A stretch of 64,000 bases of DNA from Apoda limacodes. Lineage: Eukaryota; Arthropoda; Insecta; Lepidoptera; Limacodidae. Where the stretch lies: positions 14,637,001-14,701,000 of the forward strand of contig OX291553.1 in assembly GCA_946406115.1 (NCBI GenBank), read 5' to 3'. Each line of letters begins with the position of its first letter. The stretch's first letter is position 1. The notes beneath the pieces were generated by a model. The model was not told the origin of the DNA, did not search any database, and was given only the letters and a program-made list of their open reading frames with translations. Shown piece by piece: positions 12,756-27,700 of this stretch. The translations under genes were made by a program, and so were the position numbers.

Positions 12756-15700
12756 CTAAAAAAAGTGAAGAATTTTTAATTAAATATAAGTAACTAAATC
12801 TCTCTACTTACTTACAAGCAACCAAAAGAAATAGTTTGAATAATTTTATCATCATAACGGCTCTCCCTTTTGTATGGTAGTCTCACGCTGCAGTTTTCGG
12901 ATCGGATCAGACTTCACTCTAAAACTTTTCTACCCCATTGTTTATCGGTGATTCCGTTTATTAGTGATAAAAGCTTTTTTGATCGCTCATCGAATACGAG
13001 CTATTTCATCTTTTATCGGTGAGAAGAGCAATTTCGCTGAATTTCAGTAATACGCCCTTCAACGTTCATCGGTAAAACGAGCTATTTCGTTCATCAGTAA
13101 TATACTAACGAACTATGCGAATTTCAGTCGTTCAGGGGTAATGCAAGCTATTCTGTCATTTATTGGTGCGTTCTGTGTATACGAACTATCCTTTTGATCA
13201 TCGGTGATCCAAGCTGTTACTAACCTACTCATTGCCACTCCAGCTTATTACTCCTCAATGATATCACGGTCGATCTAATTTTTCTACTTACTTTTTTTTT
13301 CGAAACTGTCGCGTTAAAAAATGCTGATCATAATCAGAATTCTGGTAAGTACCTAATTTTGATGAGGTGTAGAAGCAAACAGTCACAGACCAGCCCCTTG
13401 ATTGTGTAATTTTTTTTTATACTACTAAGGTGGAAAACAAGCTCGCTGTCCGCCTGATGGTAGGTGGTCACCGTAGCCTATGGACGCCTGCAACACCAGG
13501 GGTATCACTCGCGCGTTACGGAACACTTCTAAAATCTAATGACTCCTTAGAGAAAACCTTGGCTGGGAGCTCATTCCACAACCCAAGCTTTCGCGGGAGG
13601 AAGTTTCTCTGAAACCGCACTGTTCGCGACCATTTCGGTTCTAAAGTGTGAGAATGAATTCCCTGCCGATGGTGAGCAGTGCTATGGTATAAAGTAGCCG
13701 TGGGCATCATTTCGAACAATTTCTCAAAACACATCCCATTGCAAAGCGGTAGAACAGACACATGGAGGCAAAGTCTCTATTTAGACTTTTCGAGTCAAAT
13801 TGGCCAAGCTGGTATTCAGGTGCCCAGAGATGGCAGCAACTCCATATGGGGCCAAACTTTGCCCCGACTTTACCTTGTCTCGCTAATGATTTCGGAACTG
13901 CACATGACTGGAGATGTCAAAACCAAGGATCCCAATACTCTTTGAGATGGAGAGGGGAGTGTTCTGGAATTGTGGGACCACAGTAAATGGGGTTTTCTAA
14001 GCGGTTAACGCGCAGACTTGTGACTTTGTAGGATTGAATCGGACCAAGTATTCCCGTCCCCAGTCACAGACCATGGACAGAGTATGGTCTAGATTTGAGA
14101 CACAAGTTGTCCGCGCTTTTGCTCCACAACAGAACGAGGTATGTTTGCACGACCCGTGTAATAAGCGTCTACAGTACTGTCATTGATATGCAGCAGAAAT
14201 AGCGTAGGAAACAGTTCAGAGCCTTTCGGGACCCCGGCATTAATGTCCATGCAATCAGAGCAACTACCGCCAACTACAGCTCGTATGCGTCTGCCGGACA
14301 AAAAGCTAGCCACCCATTTGCACAACCCCATAAGATGGCAACTTTGACCCGATCGAACGCCTTCGCTATGTCCAGGCTGCATGCTAATGCCTCCCTCTGA
14401 CTTCATTCATATAGATACTGGCTGATATAAGTATGGCACTTGACGTAGTAAGTGGTATTTTATCTGTGTCATGACGTTTGTTCATAGTGTATAGTGTAAC
14501 AAAGTAGCTAGTTGTAACTTTTCAATATGGCGTCCGTAGTTTCGATTTTTGACCATCGGATCAAAAGAGTTTTTTGCACTCTATCTGTATGTATTATTTA
14601 AATACTTTTAATCGTTCAAATCTACTTACACTGTCCCTTCTGGAGCACTAAGAGCCATGCATGTTTTCTCATCTTCCCCGTTGGGACAGTCAGAGTGTCC
14701 ATCGCAGATCATGTCCGGTGCCACGCAATATTCTACATCGTTAGTGCTCCTGCCGCATCTAGGAGTTAGATATTAAATTCAGTTATTTTAACATTATAAA
14801 ATTTACAAACAAGTGGTTTACAACATATATTTATTTATTTAACGTTAGCTAGGAAGTCAAGAATTGAGTTGACCAAATCAATTGTAAGTGAGCAGTATTT
14901 GTGGACATTGAGTTAAACTACAGCATTTAACTGTTGGGAACTAATGGATGGCTGGGAACTGATAAATATAAGCAGGATATAATCTATGTGTACGTACTCG
15001 CTAAATCACTTATTTACGTTTAATTTTTGGAGAAACACATTGGTGTATAGCAGGCGTAGTGCTATATAGAAGGCGTAGTGCTATATAGAAGGCGTAGTGA
15101 TATATAACACGGGCGGTACGGAAATTACAAACTCGAGTCATTAAAGCCTTCAGTCTTAGGCTTCTAAATAGCGTCCAGTTAGTAATTTTCTCTTTACCAC
15201 CCTCAATACTATAATAACTTGGTCACATTTCAACCAACTCCTTTATAACAGACGCAGTAAAATCGCGACCGTTTTCACTCTGTAGTAGGTATTTCAGGGC
15301 ACCATCTCAAAAGATCTTTAATAATTGTAATGCTACGCCGCTTGCTTAGAGGTCAAAAGACGGAGAAACGAAACCTTTGCTGTATGGTCTTGATAATGAA
15401 GAATCCATTTTGTATATTCCGTCTGGAGCAGGTCAATTGGTTATCTTTGACCTGGGTTGTTAAATTAATTTGATATTATGGGACGAACAACAATACTTTT
15501 GAAAACTCTTTCTTGCTTTGACACGTTACACACAGTTTGATGGAATTGACAACCACCGGTGTAGGCGAAGGTATAAAATAATTTGGGTTTCAAATTATGT
15601 AATATTTAGTCGCCGCCGAGCTCGGAGCTTTTATTTCTTAAAAGAGTCCCAACTAGCAAAGACCAGTCTTTTAGACTACTTTTAACCGACTTCAAAAAAA

Positions 15701-18700
15701 GAGGTTATCAATTCAACCCGTATAATTTTTTTTTTATATATATTAGTATATACCAGCTTCTAAACATGTGTGTCAAATTTTGTAAGTGTATGTATGTTTG
15801 TATGTTCTCCCGCGCATATTTCAAAAACTATAGTTTATACATCAGATTCCAAAAAATAAGTAGGAGATATTGATATTTTATTCAGTATTAATATGATTTA
15901 ATACTACTTACTTATAAGATCGTTTGGAGTAACACTTGCACAGCCTAGGATCTTCATCACTCTTGTCATGACAATGAAGTATTCCATCGCAGAGCCTCGA
16001 TGGAATTACCCTGGCTAGATAATGAGAGCAGTTCGTCTGTTCTGGTTCATCGGTTCCATCCCCGCAGTCATCGCGACCATCTTTAAATACTTCCTTAGGA
16101 ACACAGTGTCCATTATGACACTTTAATTGCCCAGCTTGACAATCTAAAAAAATATAAGTAAATGTAGAATTGATATTTTTATAAATCAGATTAGGTAGGT
16201 ACGAGTACTTCTTGATCATTCTGGCTTTCGTTACAGCCGGAAGATGTTCAATATTGGGCGTTTGTCATATACGAGAGCCTATGTGTCTTCACAATAACTG
16301 TTTTTAAACCACCTGCTTTCACTGGCATCTTGCGAATCTGACCAGGTTGTCTGTCAACCTGGTAGGAGGCCACTTGTGCGTCTTGCAATCCATGGTTACC
16401 ACTCTGTAACCTTTCTTCCCTATAAGTCACCATAGTAGGTTTAACGAGCAATGTGGACTGCCTTTTTTTTTAATTTTCGATCTTAGCTAATTTCCTTGTA
16501 ACGAATATTATCGCTAAAAAATTAGCCTAAGCACTCTCCATAGTTTGCCAAATGACTATGACCTTATTTCGGAGGCCAATTTTATCTTCTCATCATAAGC
16601 AATACATTGTAGACTTTTGACTGAGGTATATTGGACAAAAAGATGTTACAATATTTTCCGAACGCTGCCCTAGCCCCTAGAAAATTCGATTAACCTTGTT
16701 CTCATATTTAGACCTGCCTAACTGCATTATAATCCTATGTTGTCTGTTTGTGTAGTCATCAACAACTTCGTAAGTTTATTTCCAACAACAACCAGTATAG
16801 GTGCGACATATGTAGTTATTGAACATTACTTTAGTTTTATATATGTTCTTTTTAAGGCCCACCTGTTAGGAAACTCTGCTGAGGTTACCTAGCATCGTGC
16901 AAATGTCGCCCAGCAATTCTGACATAAATACTATGTCGTCGGCAAGTCGAACGTCAATAATGAACTCACTATTTTTGTTAAGGCTTATTTGCATATATGT
17001 ACTTTCTACCCGAGAAGCTTTAACACATTTTCCAACGCAATGAAGATTTTCGAAAAATAACGATTCCCTATTTCACACCTTTCTGCATTACATTGGTATT
17101 GTTCTGTAGTATCAGGTTAAAGAATCACAAATAATGATATATAGGTTATATTTAAATTTATTTATATTTTATTGTTTAGAATATACTACTATTTTAAATT
17201 GTAATCTACATTACAATATTACATGAAGAAGGTAGATTATATTAGAATAAAGTTAATTAGAAATAATAGGCACAGGGTAAGTAAATATCTCACCACATTC
17301 GACTTGATATGGGTCTTGTTTACAGACAAGATGTTTTTTTCGACAAGCTTCTTCAGTTTCATCGTTCCCATCCTCACAATGTCTGACTCCATCACAAACC
17401 TTCCGAAGTTTTACACAACGGCCTCTTCCACATCTCACACCTTCACAATCACCAGCAACTCCTTGCTCCATAGACTCTGATACTGATTTACCTGTTTTCC
17501 AAAGGAAAAAAATCATTTTATTTTTACAAAAAGAAAATATTTGAATTTTTTAATACAACCAGAATATAAAATTTTAAAATGAAAGCTGAATAACCTAACC
17601 ACAAGATAAGCATTAAAAAAATTGTGTGTATTGTATACGGGGCTAGCACACGTATGGGTCTCGTTACGTACCTTGTATATGCAAATAAACTACTTCTGTA
17701 TTTTACAATGACTTAATAAATTGTGAATCATTACAACTTACCAACAATATGTCTCAAGTCGCTCTTAAGGTTTCCTATATCAGATCCGATTATTATATCT
17801 CGAATTCCACATTCCCCTCGACTGTCCACAAATGATGCTGCAGGATACCAGCCATGTTCAGCATGGCAAGTGACTATACCAGACCATTGTCGCTGTGAGA
17901 TCATTCCTGGCTGTGTATATAAAATATTCTTTATGAAAAAAATATAAATCATAGGTATAAATATGACTTGCTACTTATTATGTATAAGTATGTTAGTATT
18001 TTTAAGTTAGCGCATCAACATCATCACCAATTTACACATGTCCACTATACGCTGCTGGATAATATAAAAAATAGTATTTCATAACTTGACGATTCAAAAG
18101 TGATTGTAAAATCCTAATTTGAATAAATAAATTTTGACTTTGACTTTGATAATAATAATATATTTTTTATCATGAGCTATTACGACTCTTACAATGCCAT
18201 ATTTCAGCTTTTGTGCCTTTTTAATGGCTTTTTTGTGGCTACAGCTTTATCTATAGAGATTTATATTTAGACTAATAATTTCAATTTTTCAGTGTTTATG
18301 TGTTCATTTATTTGTTAGGGCATAGCAGAAAACTATTTATGTTTCCCTCGCAACCTAGTTGGTAGTGTAGCAGACTGCTGTGCAGACAGTGTTGGTTAAA
18401 TTCCCGTACTGGACAAGCATTTATGTTTGTCTTGAGCTGGTGTAATTCTGTATGTATTTACAAAAAAAAGTAACGTATGTATTTATGTCCGTTTTCTGGT
18501 ATCCATAACACAAGTCTAAATATATTTACTTTTTATTTATTTAGTCTTGCTCAGATAAAGCTTACGTCATTTAAAAGGGAATTAAATAACAAAAAGAACT
18601 TACAGCGCAAATATTATCGTTTTGAATACGCTTAAAACATCTGTTGTGTAACTCGCAATTATTTTCCGTTTCCTCTAAAAACACTCCAACGGTATCATTG

Positions 18701-21700
18701 TAGTTGTCTTGTCCAATAGCAACACAAATCTGACTCTTTTCTTCTTGAACATTGCTGAAAAAATCAAAATAGTATTTAAAATTATAAAAAATTTCTTTAT
18801 CGTACTAATATTTCAATAAAGTTAGAAATACTTTTGTCATCATGCATAAAATTAGTGTTAAGCCATAAAATATATAAAAAAATTGTATGTTTGCTTAACT
18901 TCAACAGAAACTAAACAAAGAGTCAAGCATTTTCAATAACGAAGAATTTACTCGTTTTGTTTGCTAATTTTAAATTAATAATAATAATAAGCATTTTTAT
19001 ATTTTTTATTTTAGCAGTGCATAACCATAGGCAGGTTAATTTACATTAACTATAAATCCAACAAGTGAATAGATACACTTATAGCATAAAGTATTCTTAT
19101 CGTAGAATACGCCTCGTGTTCACAACTGGAAACCCTTTTTTCAACATTCTGCTAACCAAACAGTTTAATACTATTTTTCAGGTATTACTAAGAACACTTA
19201 CGGAGATTGTATTATCATTGGCTTGACCATATTTGAGTAATGCACTGGCTCACTCAAGTGTAATAAAAGTACTCTACTGCGATATAAATCCTTTTTGTAA
19301 TCTACTTTATGCACTTGTTCGTAAGGTCCAGTGGCTGAAGAAAATGTCCGATGAGATCCCATTGCGACCGTTACATAATTTTGATGGAATCTGGAAAATA
19401 ATTATACTGAATTAAGTATCAATTTTTATTTTCTTTCTTATAAAAAAATAAATGAATCTTACACGGTATCCCAAAGACATGAAAGGCTGACTAAGACCCA
19501 AGAAAGGTCAATTAGGACTCCGGTACATTTATAATTTCCTTCTGCGTATACTTTAGCAACCCATGGCCACATGTGAACATTGACATAGTCGGGTACTCTG
19601 CTGAATAAAAGTCCTTGCGGAAAATCAAAGTCTGTGAACAGAGTATGATCACAATAAACAAACAAAGACCTACAGGTTTTTGTTACATTTGGTAGACATT
19701 GCTCTTTAATAACTTCAGGGTTCTTTATAACTATATTTCTAGCATTATCTGTTTCTTCAGCTGACGCTCTATATTCAAATTGTATGGGTTCATTTTTATC
19801 AGTCCCTCTTTTACTTCTAAAATTATTTGCCACAATATCTCCCTCGTTTACATTTATATGCTTCACTAGGTATCTATTAGCAGAGCTGAAATGAAAATTA
19901 AACAATTAGTTACCTTAGTTTTTGTCCACTTTATTTCTGTTATTTAAGTAAATAAATTTGTACCTAAATCCTAAATAGTGACAAATATGATTAGCAGCTT
20001 GTTCTTGATGCTCAATAGGTAAGTTGTCTTCACATAAAACATGCCATTTATCTTTTCTTTTTTTTGTAATGTAACCTTGTAACATTACTTTAGGCCTCTC
20101 ATCAAAATCATAAATTACGTCTTTGCCATTAGACAAAGCGTCTGAAACAAAATAAATTATTTTACTTGTAATTTTAATGTTTACGGATATGTTCCCTCGT
20201 GTTCATACAGTAAAAATACGGAAGAAATGAGAAGATTAGAATAGAAGAAAAGTATACTTTAGGTGTGTTAATTTATGTGTTAAACATTATATTTGCAATT
20301 CATAATGACATCAACAAAATCTTACAACAGTACAAATTCTATTATTTATTTAACTACACAGATAAGCAAGAATAACTAGTAACTTACATAGATGACAATA
20401 TTTCCATAACAACTCATGATAGGTCTCATAAAGTCCAAGGATCATTGAAGCTTGTTTAATCACTTATTTAATTATTTATGTGTAAACTAAAACTCTTTTT
20501 AATTCTTTAGTAGTTTATGAAATAATGTTGTTTAGGTAAGTGTCTATTTATTTTTGCTCGTCAGCGTAGGTATATCTAAACAACCCCCTCTAGAAAAACG
20601 TAACAGAAGATTAGGTTGCATTTTATTTTGTGTCGTGCATAATATAACAAATAGAAACTGTGAATAGTAATTACATGCGAAAGCATGCGTGTAAGTTCGT
20701 TTGCTATAATTCAAATAAGATTTAACTAACATATAGAATACTTAACAATAACTTCGCACATCTAATTTTTTTCTACTATCTAATTTTTAAATTGAACATC
20801 CATTTTTTTTGTTACTGATATATAAATAACGTATTAGGAAATAAAATTAATTTTTAATGCTTATTTATATCAAATATATCAGTTATTTATCTCAATTTGC
20901 TAAAAGCAAAAATATCACATACTCCAGACTAGTAAACTAGTGCTTGCTTTGCCCAGCTGCTATATTTTTTTATCTCCTCAGGAATTATTAACGATGTCCC
21001 TCTTAACAAATGTATCATCTATCTTTTCCCTCTCTCTTGAAAAATAAATATTACAACATTAAATTTTTCTAATGTAAAAAGGCACCTTTTTTAAGCATTG
21101 GTAGTTTCGTGTATTTTATCTCATACAATATAGTTAGGGAAACAGGCGCAACTTCTTCAGCTTTTATCTTTTACGCATTTCTATATATTAACAATTAAAA
21201 TAGAAGTATTTATAAATTATATACTTACAGCAGTCTAATTCATCTTCACCTTGTGGGCACTGGGGTTTATCGTCGCAAACAAGGTGAGGTGGTACGCAAA
21301 TCTGACTTCTTTTACAGAGAAAATAATCTTCTGGACATGAATCTAAAACGTTATAACAATGACAAAAATTAAATATATATTTCATTTAGGTTAGTTTCTG
21401 TAGTTTCTTCTTAAATAAAGAAACTTGAGTGTTCTACACGCAGTCAAAGTCACTCGTTCAGTTTTATTGTAAAAATCTGCATATAAAGCGTGCAAAATGA
21501 TTTATTTGACCTAAAGTGTAATACGTTATGCCAAGATAATTATTTTTAAGTGCTTTTCTCATAAAGGTTAGTTTTTAAATTGTTAGAAATCACTGTTTGA
21601 GAGGCATCATTAGCTAAGAAACTTACAAAAATTATTTAACAATATTTACATAAGACAAGCGGTTTATATATTCCGCGCTAAAAAAATATATGAAAATTAG

Positions 21701-24700
21701 TATTGTTCTAAGACTTTTTCTAGAAATTACAGTATTAATTATTTGATTTGTTTATCAATTCCAGATTTTAAATTTAAACCAAAAAGGGAATATCTAGAAG
21801 AAGTCAATTTTAATATATTTCAGTCTAAAACTTACAGCAATCAGTTTCATCTTGGCCATCAGCACAGTCGAAAAATCCATCACATATTAGTTTTTGGTCA
21901 AATGTTAAAAGATAATCAATACAAGTACATCCTAATTCATCTGAACCATCTTCACAATCGGGTTTGTGGTCACAACGAAGATGATACGGTACTATTTGAT
22001 TAATCCTGAAAAAATGCGAAAAAAATACTTTTATTTTAAAGAAAAATAAAGAAGTCTTGAAATTTATCTATCAATATTCTTACTGCCGGCATTCAAACTC
22101 TTTTGGGCTAAGGTGTTTTTTTCTTATTTTGGCTGGTTTTAACCCTACTGACAATATATCTTGTATTTTATCAATTATGTGCTGTTTATCTTCAATGTCT
22201 GAAAGCGTTTTGGCTGGTTTATCTTCATGTAAAATTAAACGATTGTTTGAGTGGTTTCTTTTTACATCTTGGGTTTCCTTACTAGTGCGGTCTAACAAAG
22301 TGTCGAGTTCCTTATTCTCTACTTCAACATTTTCATTACTAATATTGTTGCTAATAATATTAGATTCAATGCTACCGCTAGGATTAATTTGTGTTAAAGT
22401 TGTTGTTTCAGAAAATCCATGTATTATCACAGGAGTACTTTGAGTCGTAGATACAATAGATTCAGTATTAAGAATAATAACAGAATCACTTGATGTAGTA
22501 CTTTCAGTAATTGTGGAATCTAAAACGTTTTCAGTATTTCCCCAATCTTCCTGAATATCTGCTTCTTTTGATTTCATATTAACTTTCGAAGGTTGTGATT
22601 CATTTTCTAAGAGATCAAAAATAATATTTGATGAAATTGTGTTTGTTGTTGTGCCATGAGTTGTAGTTTCTAATAAAGCAGGACTTATTATTTTATCATT
22701 ATCAACATGTATTTCTATCGATGGATGAAAATTTGCAAATTCATCAGAGACGTCTAAACTATCTGATTCTTCTGAGGAACTATTAGAATTACTTATAAAA
22801 AAATCAAATTCAGATACATTTGGCTTTAGTTTAGTTTCAGTTACAGTTTTATTTTTTCTTACTTCGTTTAGGATACTATTAGTATTTTCCAGTTCATGGT
22901 CTTTTGAAGTACTTATTTTTAATGGGGATTTATTTTCATTACTGTTGTTTGAATCAATCGCTGTCGAAAATTCTGCAGTTTTGTTGAACACACTTTCTGT
23001 GTCTCTTAGTTTAAAATTTTCCAAAAATAAATCGCTAAGTGTACGAGTTGATATGGCTTCACAGTTCATTTCATCTTCTCCATTAAGGCAATCTATTATC
23101 TTGTCACACATTCTTTTTTTGGGAAGACACTTAGGAATCCCAGAAATACATTTAAATCCAGGACATTCTTGTTTTGGTTGAATTGTTGGTAATGACTTCG
23201 ACACTACAAACAAAACCAAAAAGTTATGAAATATTCTTAAGCGAAATTCTTATAAAGTGAGAAATATACTTACTAATATGGTATTTTATCCATTTTACAA
23301 AAAGACTAACTCGAGTGTAAACTCCAGGTTCGTCTTTACGAGCGCACCCATCTCCATGACTGACAATACCTGCCATGAACCATTGTTGAGAATTTAATGG
23401 ATTTCTACAAAGAAGTGGACCTCCACTATCACCCTGTGTCAAAGTTAGCACTTAATTATTATCAATATTCAACCAGCAGTCAATGAAGTGAAACAAAAAA
23501 AAACAGAGAATACTGAAAGATTTCTTGTGAATTATATCTTAGCTATACACGTGTGAATTTTGAAATTAATAGATATATAAATATCTGTTATTGTACTACA
23601 CTTATCAATCCAAAACTATATATTACGTAGCTCTAACTGAGCTAAAGACAATTTTACAATGATTTCAACAACAAAAACTATTTGTGTCACACATAGTCTT
23701 TAAGTCGCGCTCTGCTCTGCCGTGCATGGAAAACGCCATGATTTGCAAATATGTGCCAAAATCCAAAATGAAGAAATATAAATAAGAAAATGTGACTAAA
23801 TTAGTGTAACCGATATAGCTTAATGGATTACTGAGCTAAAGTAGCAATGGGCATGGCACATAGCTCGTATGACCGGTGTCAGCAGTAGCCGTCTCGCTAG
23901 TGATATAAAGATAAATCAAATACATTTTTTAATAAAATAACATTTATGTTATAATTACCTGACAAGCATCTTTTCCCCCTTCAACAAGACCTGCACATAT
24001 TTCTCTTCCAGCTCGATCTTCCTTGTGTTTACAATTTGTCCATATAGGTACTTCAACTTCCCGTAGATGATCAGCTGTTGAAATAATATCGTTAAAAAAC
24101 TGGTAATCACGAGTATTAAGTACTCCGTTTCTATTTTACTATGATATCGAAAACCACCATGCAATAACAAAGGAAAATAAATCCATGATCAAAGCAAATC
24201 AAAAATAATTTTACTCAATATTTTATGGCCCCAACTCTTTCTATTCGATACAAGCATATTTAACAATCGGATTGAAATCGATTGTCTAAATATTTGTTTG
24301 TATAAAATGGAACTGAATTTTTAGGAATCGATTGACTTGAGTTAATTTATGAGTAAGCAGAATCAATAATTCACTGTTTGATTATTAATTATTTTGCAAA
24401 TTTTTGTGAAAATAGATTTTTCAAAGAAAAGATTTTATTTGACCTTATTTTTTTTTATTTTTAGCAATTTAGATTATATTACTTATATTAAATGGATTGT
24501 GCACTTAATAATATCAGAATATAATTTTAAGGATTTTTAGTGTGCTTTTAGTTTTATACAAACAGACAACTCACGGTCAGGTCCATGTTCTATTGTCGCT
24601 CCCCAACCAACAGCAGTACACATGGATCCAGGAGCAGGACCCCACATCCAGTCTGGCCCAGCTGTATCAGGCCCAGGCAAGCAAATTGGACGCACCCACC

Positions 24701-27700
24701 GACTAAACTGGATAGAGGACCTTACCCTTAAAAGTGAAAGGTCATTCTTCATATCTATTCGGTCGTATTTTTGATTAACTATCACGTGAGTCACCAGATG
24801 ATTTTGCTCTTGAGGTGAGAATGAAAACCGACGAAGCATACCAACTTGTATTTCAAAGTAGTGTTCCCAAAATCTGAAATTAATTAATTATGTCTATTGA
24901 AAAAAGGAAAAATATAAAAAGTTATAAAATTCTACCCTCCATATGATAAATGCAAAGGTATATTTGTTTGTTACTCCTCCACGCTGAACGGATTTGGAAT
25001 GAAGATAGCTTATATCCTGAATAAACACATAGGCATTTTATACATATTATAGCATTTATCCCGTTAAATTCAAATTTCAAATCTGAAACTGTAATCAAAT
25101 ATCTATAGCTATATAGCATAGCAAACTTCTTTACTATAATCAAGAAGATACCGTATTTAGCACGGGCAGAGCCGCAAGAACAGTAAAGCGGGTCAGTCAT
25201 AAAAAAATGCGATAACTTTTAAAATATTCATTTTTACTTAACTTTCTTTATTCAAAAGAATCTTTAGCACTATAAAAGTCCCACAGTCTTTATTAAAAGC
25301 AAGCTCCAATATTTTGGAAGTTCAATAACTTTCTTTTGGTTTTTGTTACCGACCCACGGTACTTACTTTGCGGCCCATTGTAGAATATTATTATGAGTAT
25401 TTCATTTATATTTTTTCGCAACATATTTTTGTTTCTCAGATGAAGACAACTATAAAATATTGCCGAAATATATCATTTCAATATCTACTCTTATATTCAT
25501 AAACAGTATTCCAGTAACAAACTAAAACTCCAAACACAAAATCTAAACAAAAAACTGCTTTTAACCTATATCAAGTAATTATTAAACTATTATGTTATAA
25601 AAATAATTAAATTCTCTACATAAAACTGGTTGATCCAAGTTTACTCTAAACGCTTTTAACAGCTAAAAGCATTCAAGTTGTAAGATATTAAATACTTACT
25701 TGTGAACACAATGGGCGGCAGACATTATCCAATGTTGATTTAAAATCACTCCCCCACAATGAAACATTCCATCCCTGTACATAGCTACCATCCAAGGCCA
25801 CGCAGCTGGCTGACTTGGTCTCCCACCTACTACCCTACTTTCTGTTCTTTTATTCCTATTATCGAAATGTATACTTGTGGGTCGTGGATTAACTACTTCG
25901 TGAGAATCCTTAGTGTCCGCAGTATAAGAAATAGATCTCTTTATTCGGTGACGGTATAGCATACGTTGATATGGATATTTAACAAGATACCTCTTATTTC
26001 TACCGAATAAATGACCTTCAAATCCAGCGCTCTGAAAAGTAATTGAATTATACTTTTAAAAATTATTATTTCTGCTGAAACATATACAGTTGAATTAATT
26101 TATTTTACCGCTTAAGTATGAGTGTAAAGTTCGTAATTTACGATTTATGGGACATATATAAAACTAGCTTAGTCCACTTTGGACTACATCAGGAGAAGTG
26201 GTGATGGGTTCACCACCTGTCACGCAGAACAACAGGTTTGTGAAAAGACACTGTCCGTCACATTATGTTGAGGGTGTGTATCTAACCACAAGTCGATGGT
26301 GGGTTTCGAATTCACCTTGTGTCCAAAGCGGCGGTGGTTTGAGCCTGCCGGCGTGCACCAATAACTCTTTTTCGTAATTTCTCAAGTACATTGATTATTC
26401 ACACCAAGAAAAACATCGTGAGGAAACCTGCATACGTCATAATTCCCAACCGCAACGGGCCCGCGTGTGGACTTTGGCCCAAATCACCCTCGGAGAGGGT
26501 ATGCCGTGCTCTAACAGTGGGAACGGATAAGGCTGATAAGGATCTAACAACTGGCTACCAACTTTACATAGGTAATTAAATACTTTATTTTTAGTTTGAT
26601 AGCTGTACGTAATAAATAAAAACTAACCTCTTTTAGCAGCTGAGAAGTTGTCAAAACCCTCGTTCCGCAAAGTAAATCGTGGCATGTTACGTAAACTGCA
26701 GAAGAGTTGAAGCATGTATCACTGACATGTGTGAGACCATCCGGTCCAGTATTTAGATAGCGAACTTTTAACAATGGGTCAATTTGAAGAAATTGTATGT
26801 ACGGAGGCCTGCAAAAGAATAAAATGAATAGAAAAAACGGAAAATTCAGACAGTCAATTTGGCGTTTTCTATTGCGGCTGTTTTAAGAATTTAAATGCAA
26901 AATATGAAAAAAAAAACATGTAAAATCTAAAAGAAATTATGTAGAAAGATAAATTGTGATCCATTTGTGAATACCAATATATGAATAGTAAACAATCGAA
27001 TTTTAAGGTTCAATTTTGGTTTTTTAAAAGAATAGGTACTGGAGCAGACTATGCCCGCTCGTATCGTTGCAGTACCTTTTTTTTAAAACCTAAAACGAAT
27101 GCAGATTTTTTTAAGTTAGAAAATGGTTCATATCATATAATTTTTATATCTATGTATATCATGTATATATATATATATATATAAATATGTATCTCATTTG
27201 AAACATTAATTTACAATATTTATGTTTATCATTTTTTTATACACTGTAAATAGTACATTATGATACAAGTGAGCTAGGCTGCTAATCACAGATGTGGCTA
27301 TGGGTTGCAGTCTGAGCCGAAGGCGAGGGTGTTTGTGGATTATACGTTTTCAACACACTTGAAGGACAGTTAATAGTTAGTTAGTTAAATGTTAGTGTTA
27401 AAATGTTGTTAAAAGTTGAGATTTAATGGAATATAATAGTTTTGAAATGTTTTTAACAAACACGTCGAATTAAATTTTTCAAAACTAAGAACTAAGTGCA
27501 TAGGCGTTATTTCTTCTAGCTAAAAATTTAAGAAAGAATTTGTAAAGTTAAAGGCACTTGTGCCGTAATTGTCATTACCTCCATAGTAAGATTTTATGAG
27601 CAAGCGTGTTGAAAAATATGTAACATGGACACTATAGATGAATTGACATACGGACATTGATAAACCATGTTATTCTGCAGTAGCGTAAAATAAAAAGTAA

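Noticed and set aside
15046..15102. CRISPR array
   Set aside because: Repeats are directly adjacent with no spacers and the genome is eukaryotic.
16248..16451. 67-codon minus frame as an extra nudel exon
   Set aside because: Exons 22 and 23 join in frame without it and it has no LDLa or SRCR pattern; it is probably part of the neighbouring RTE remnant.
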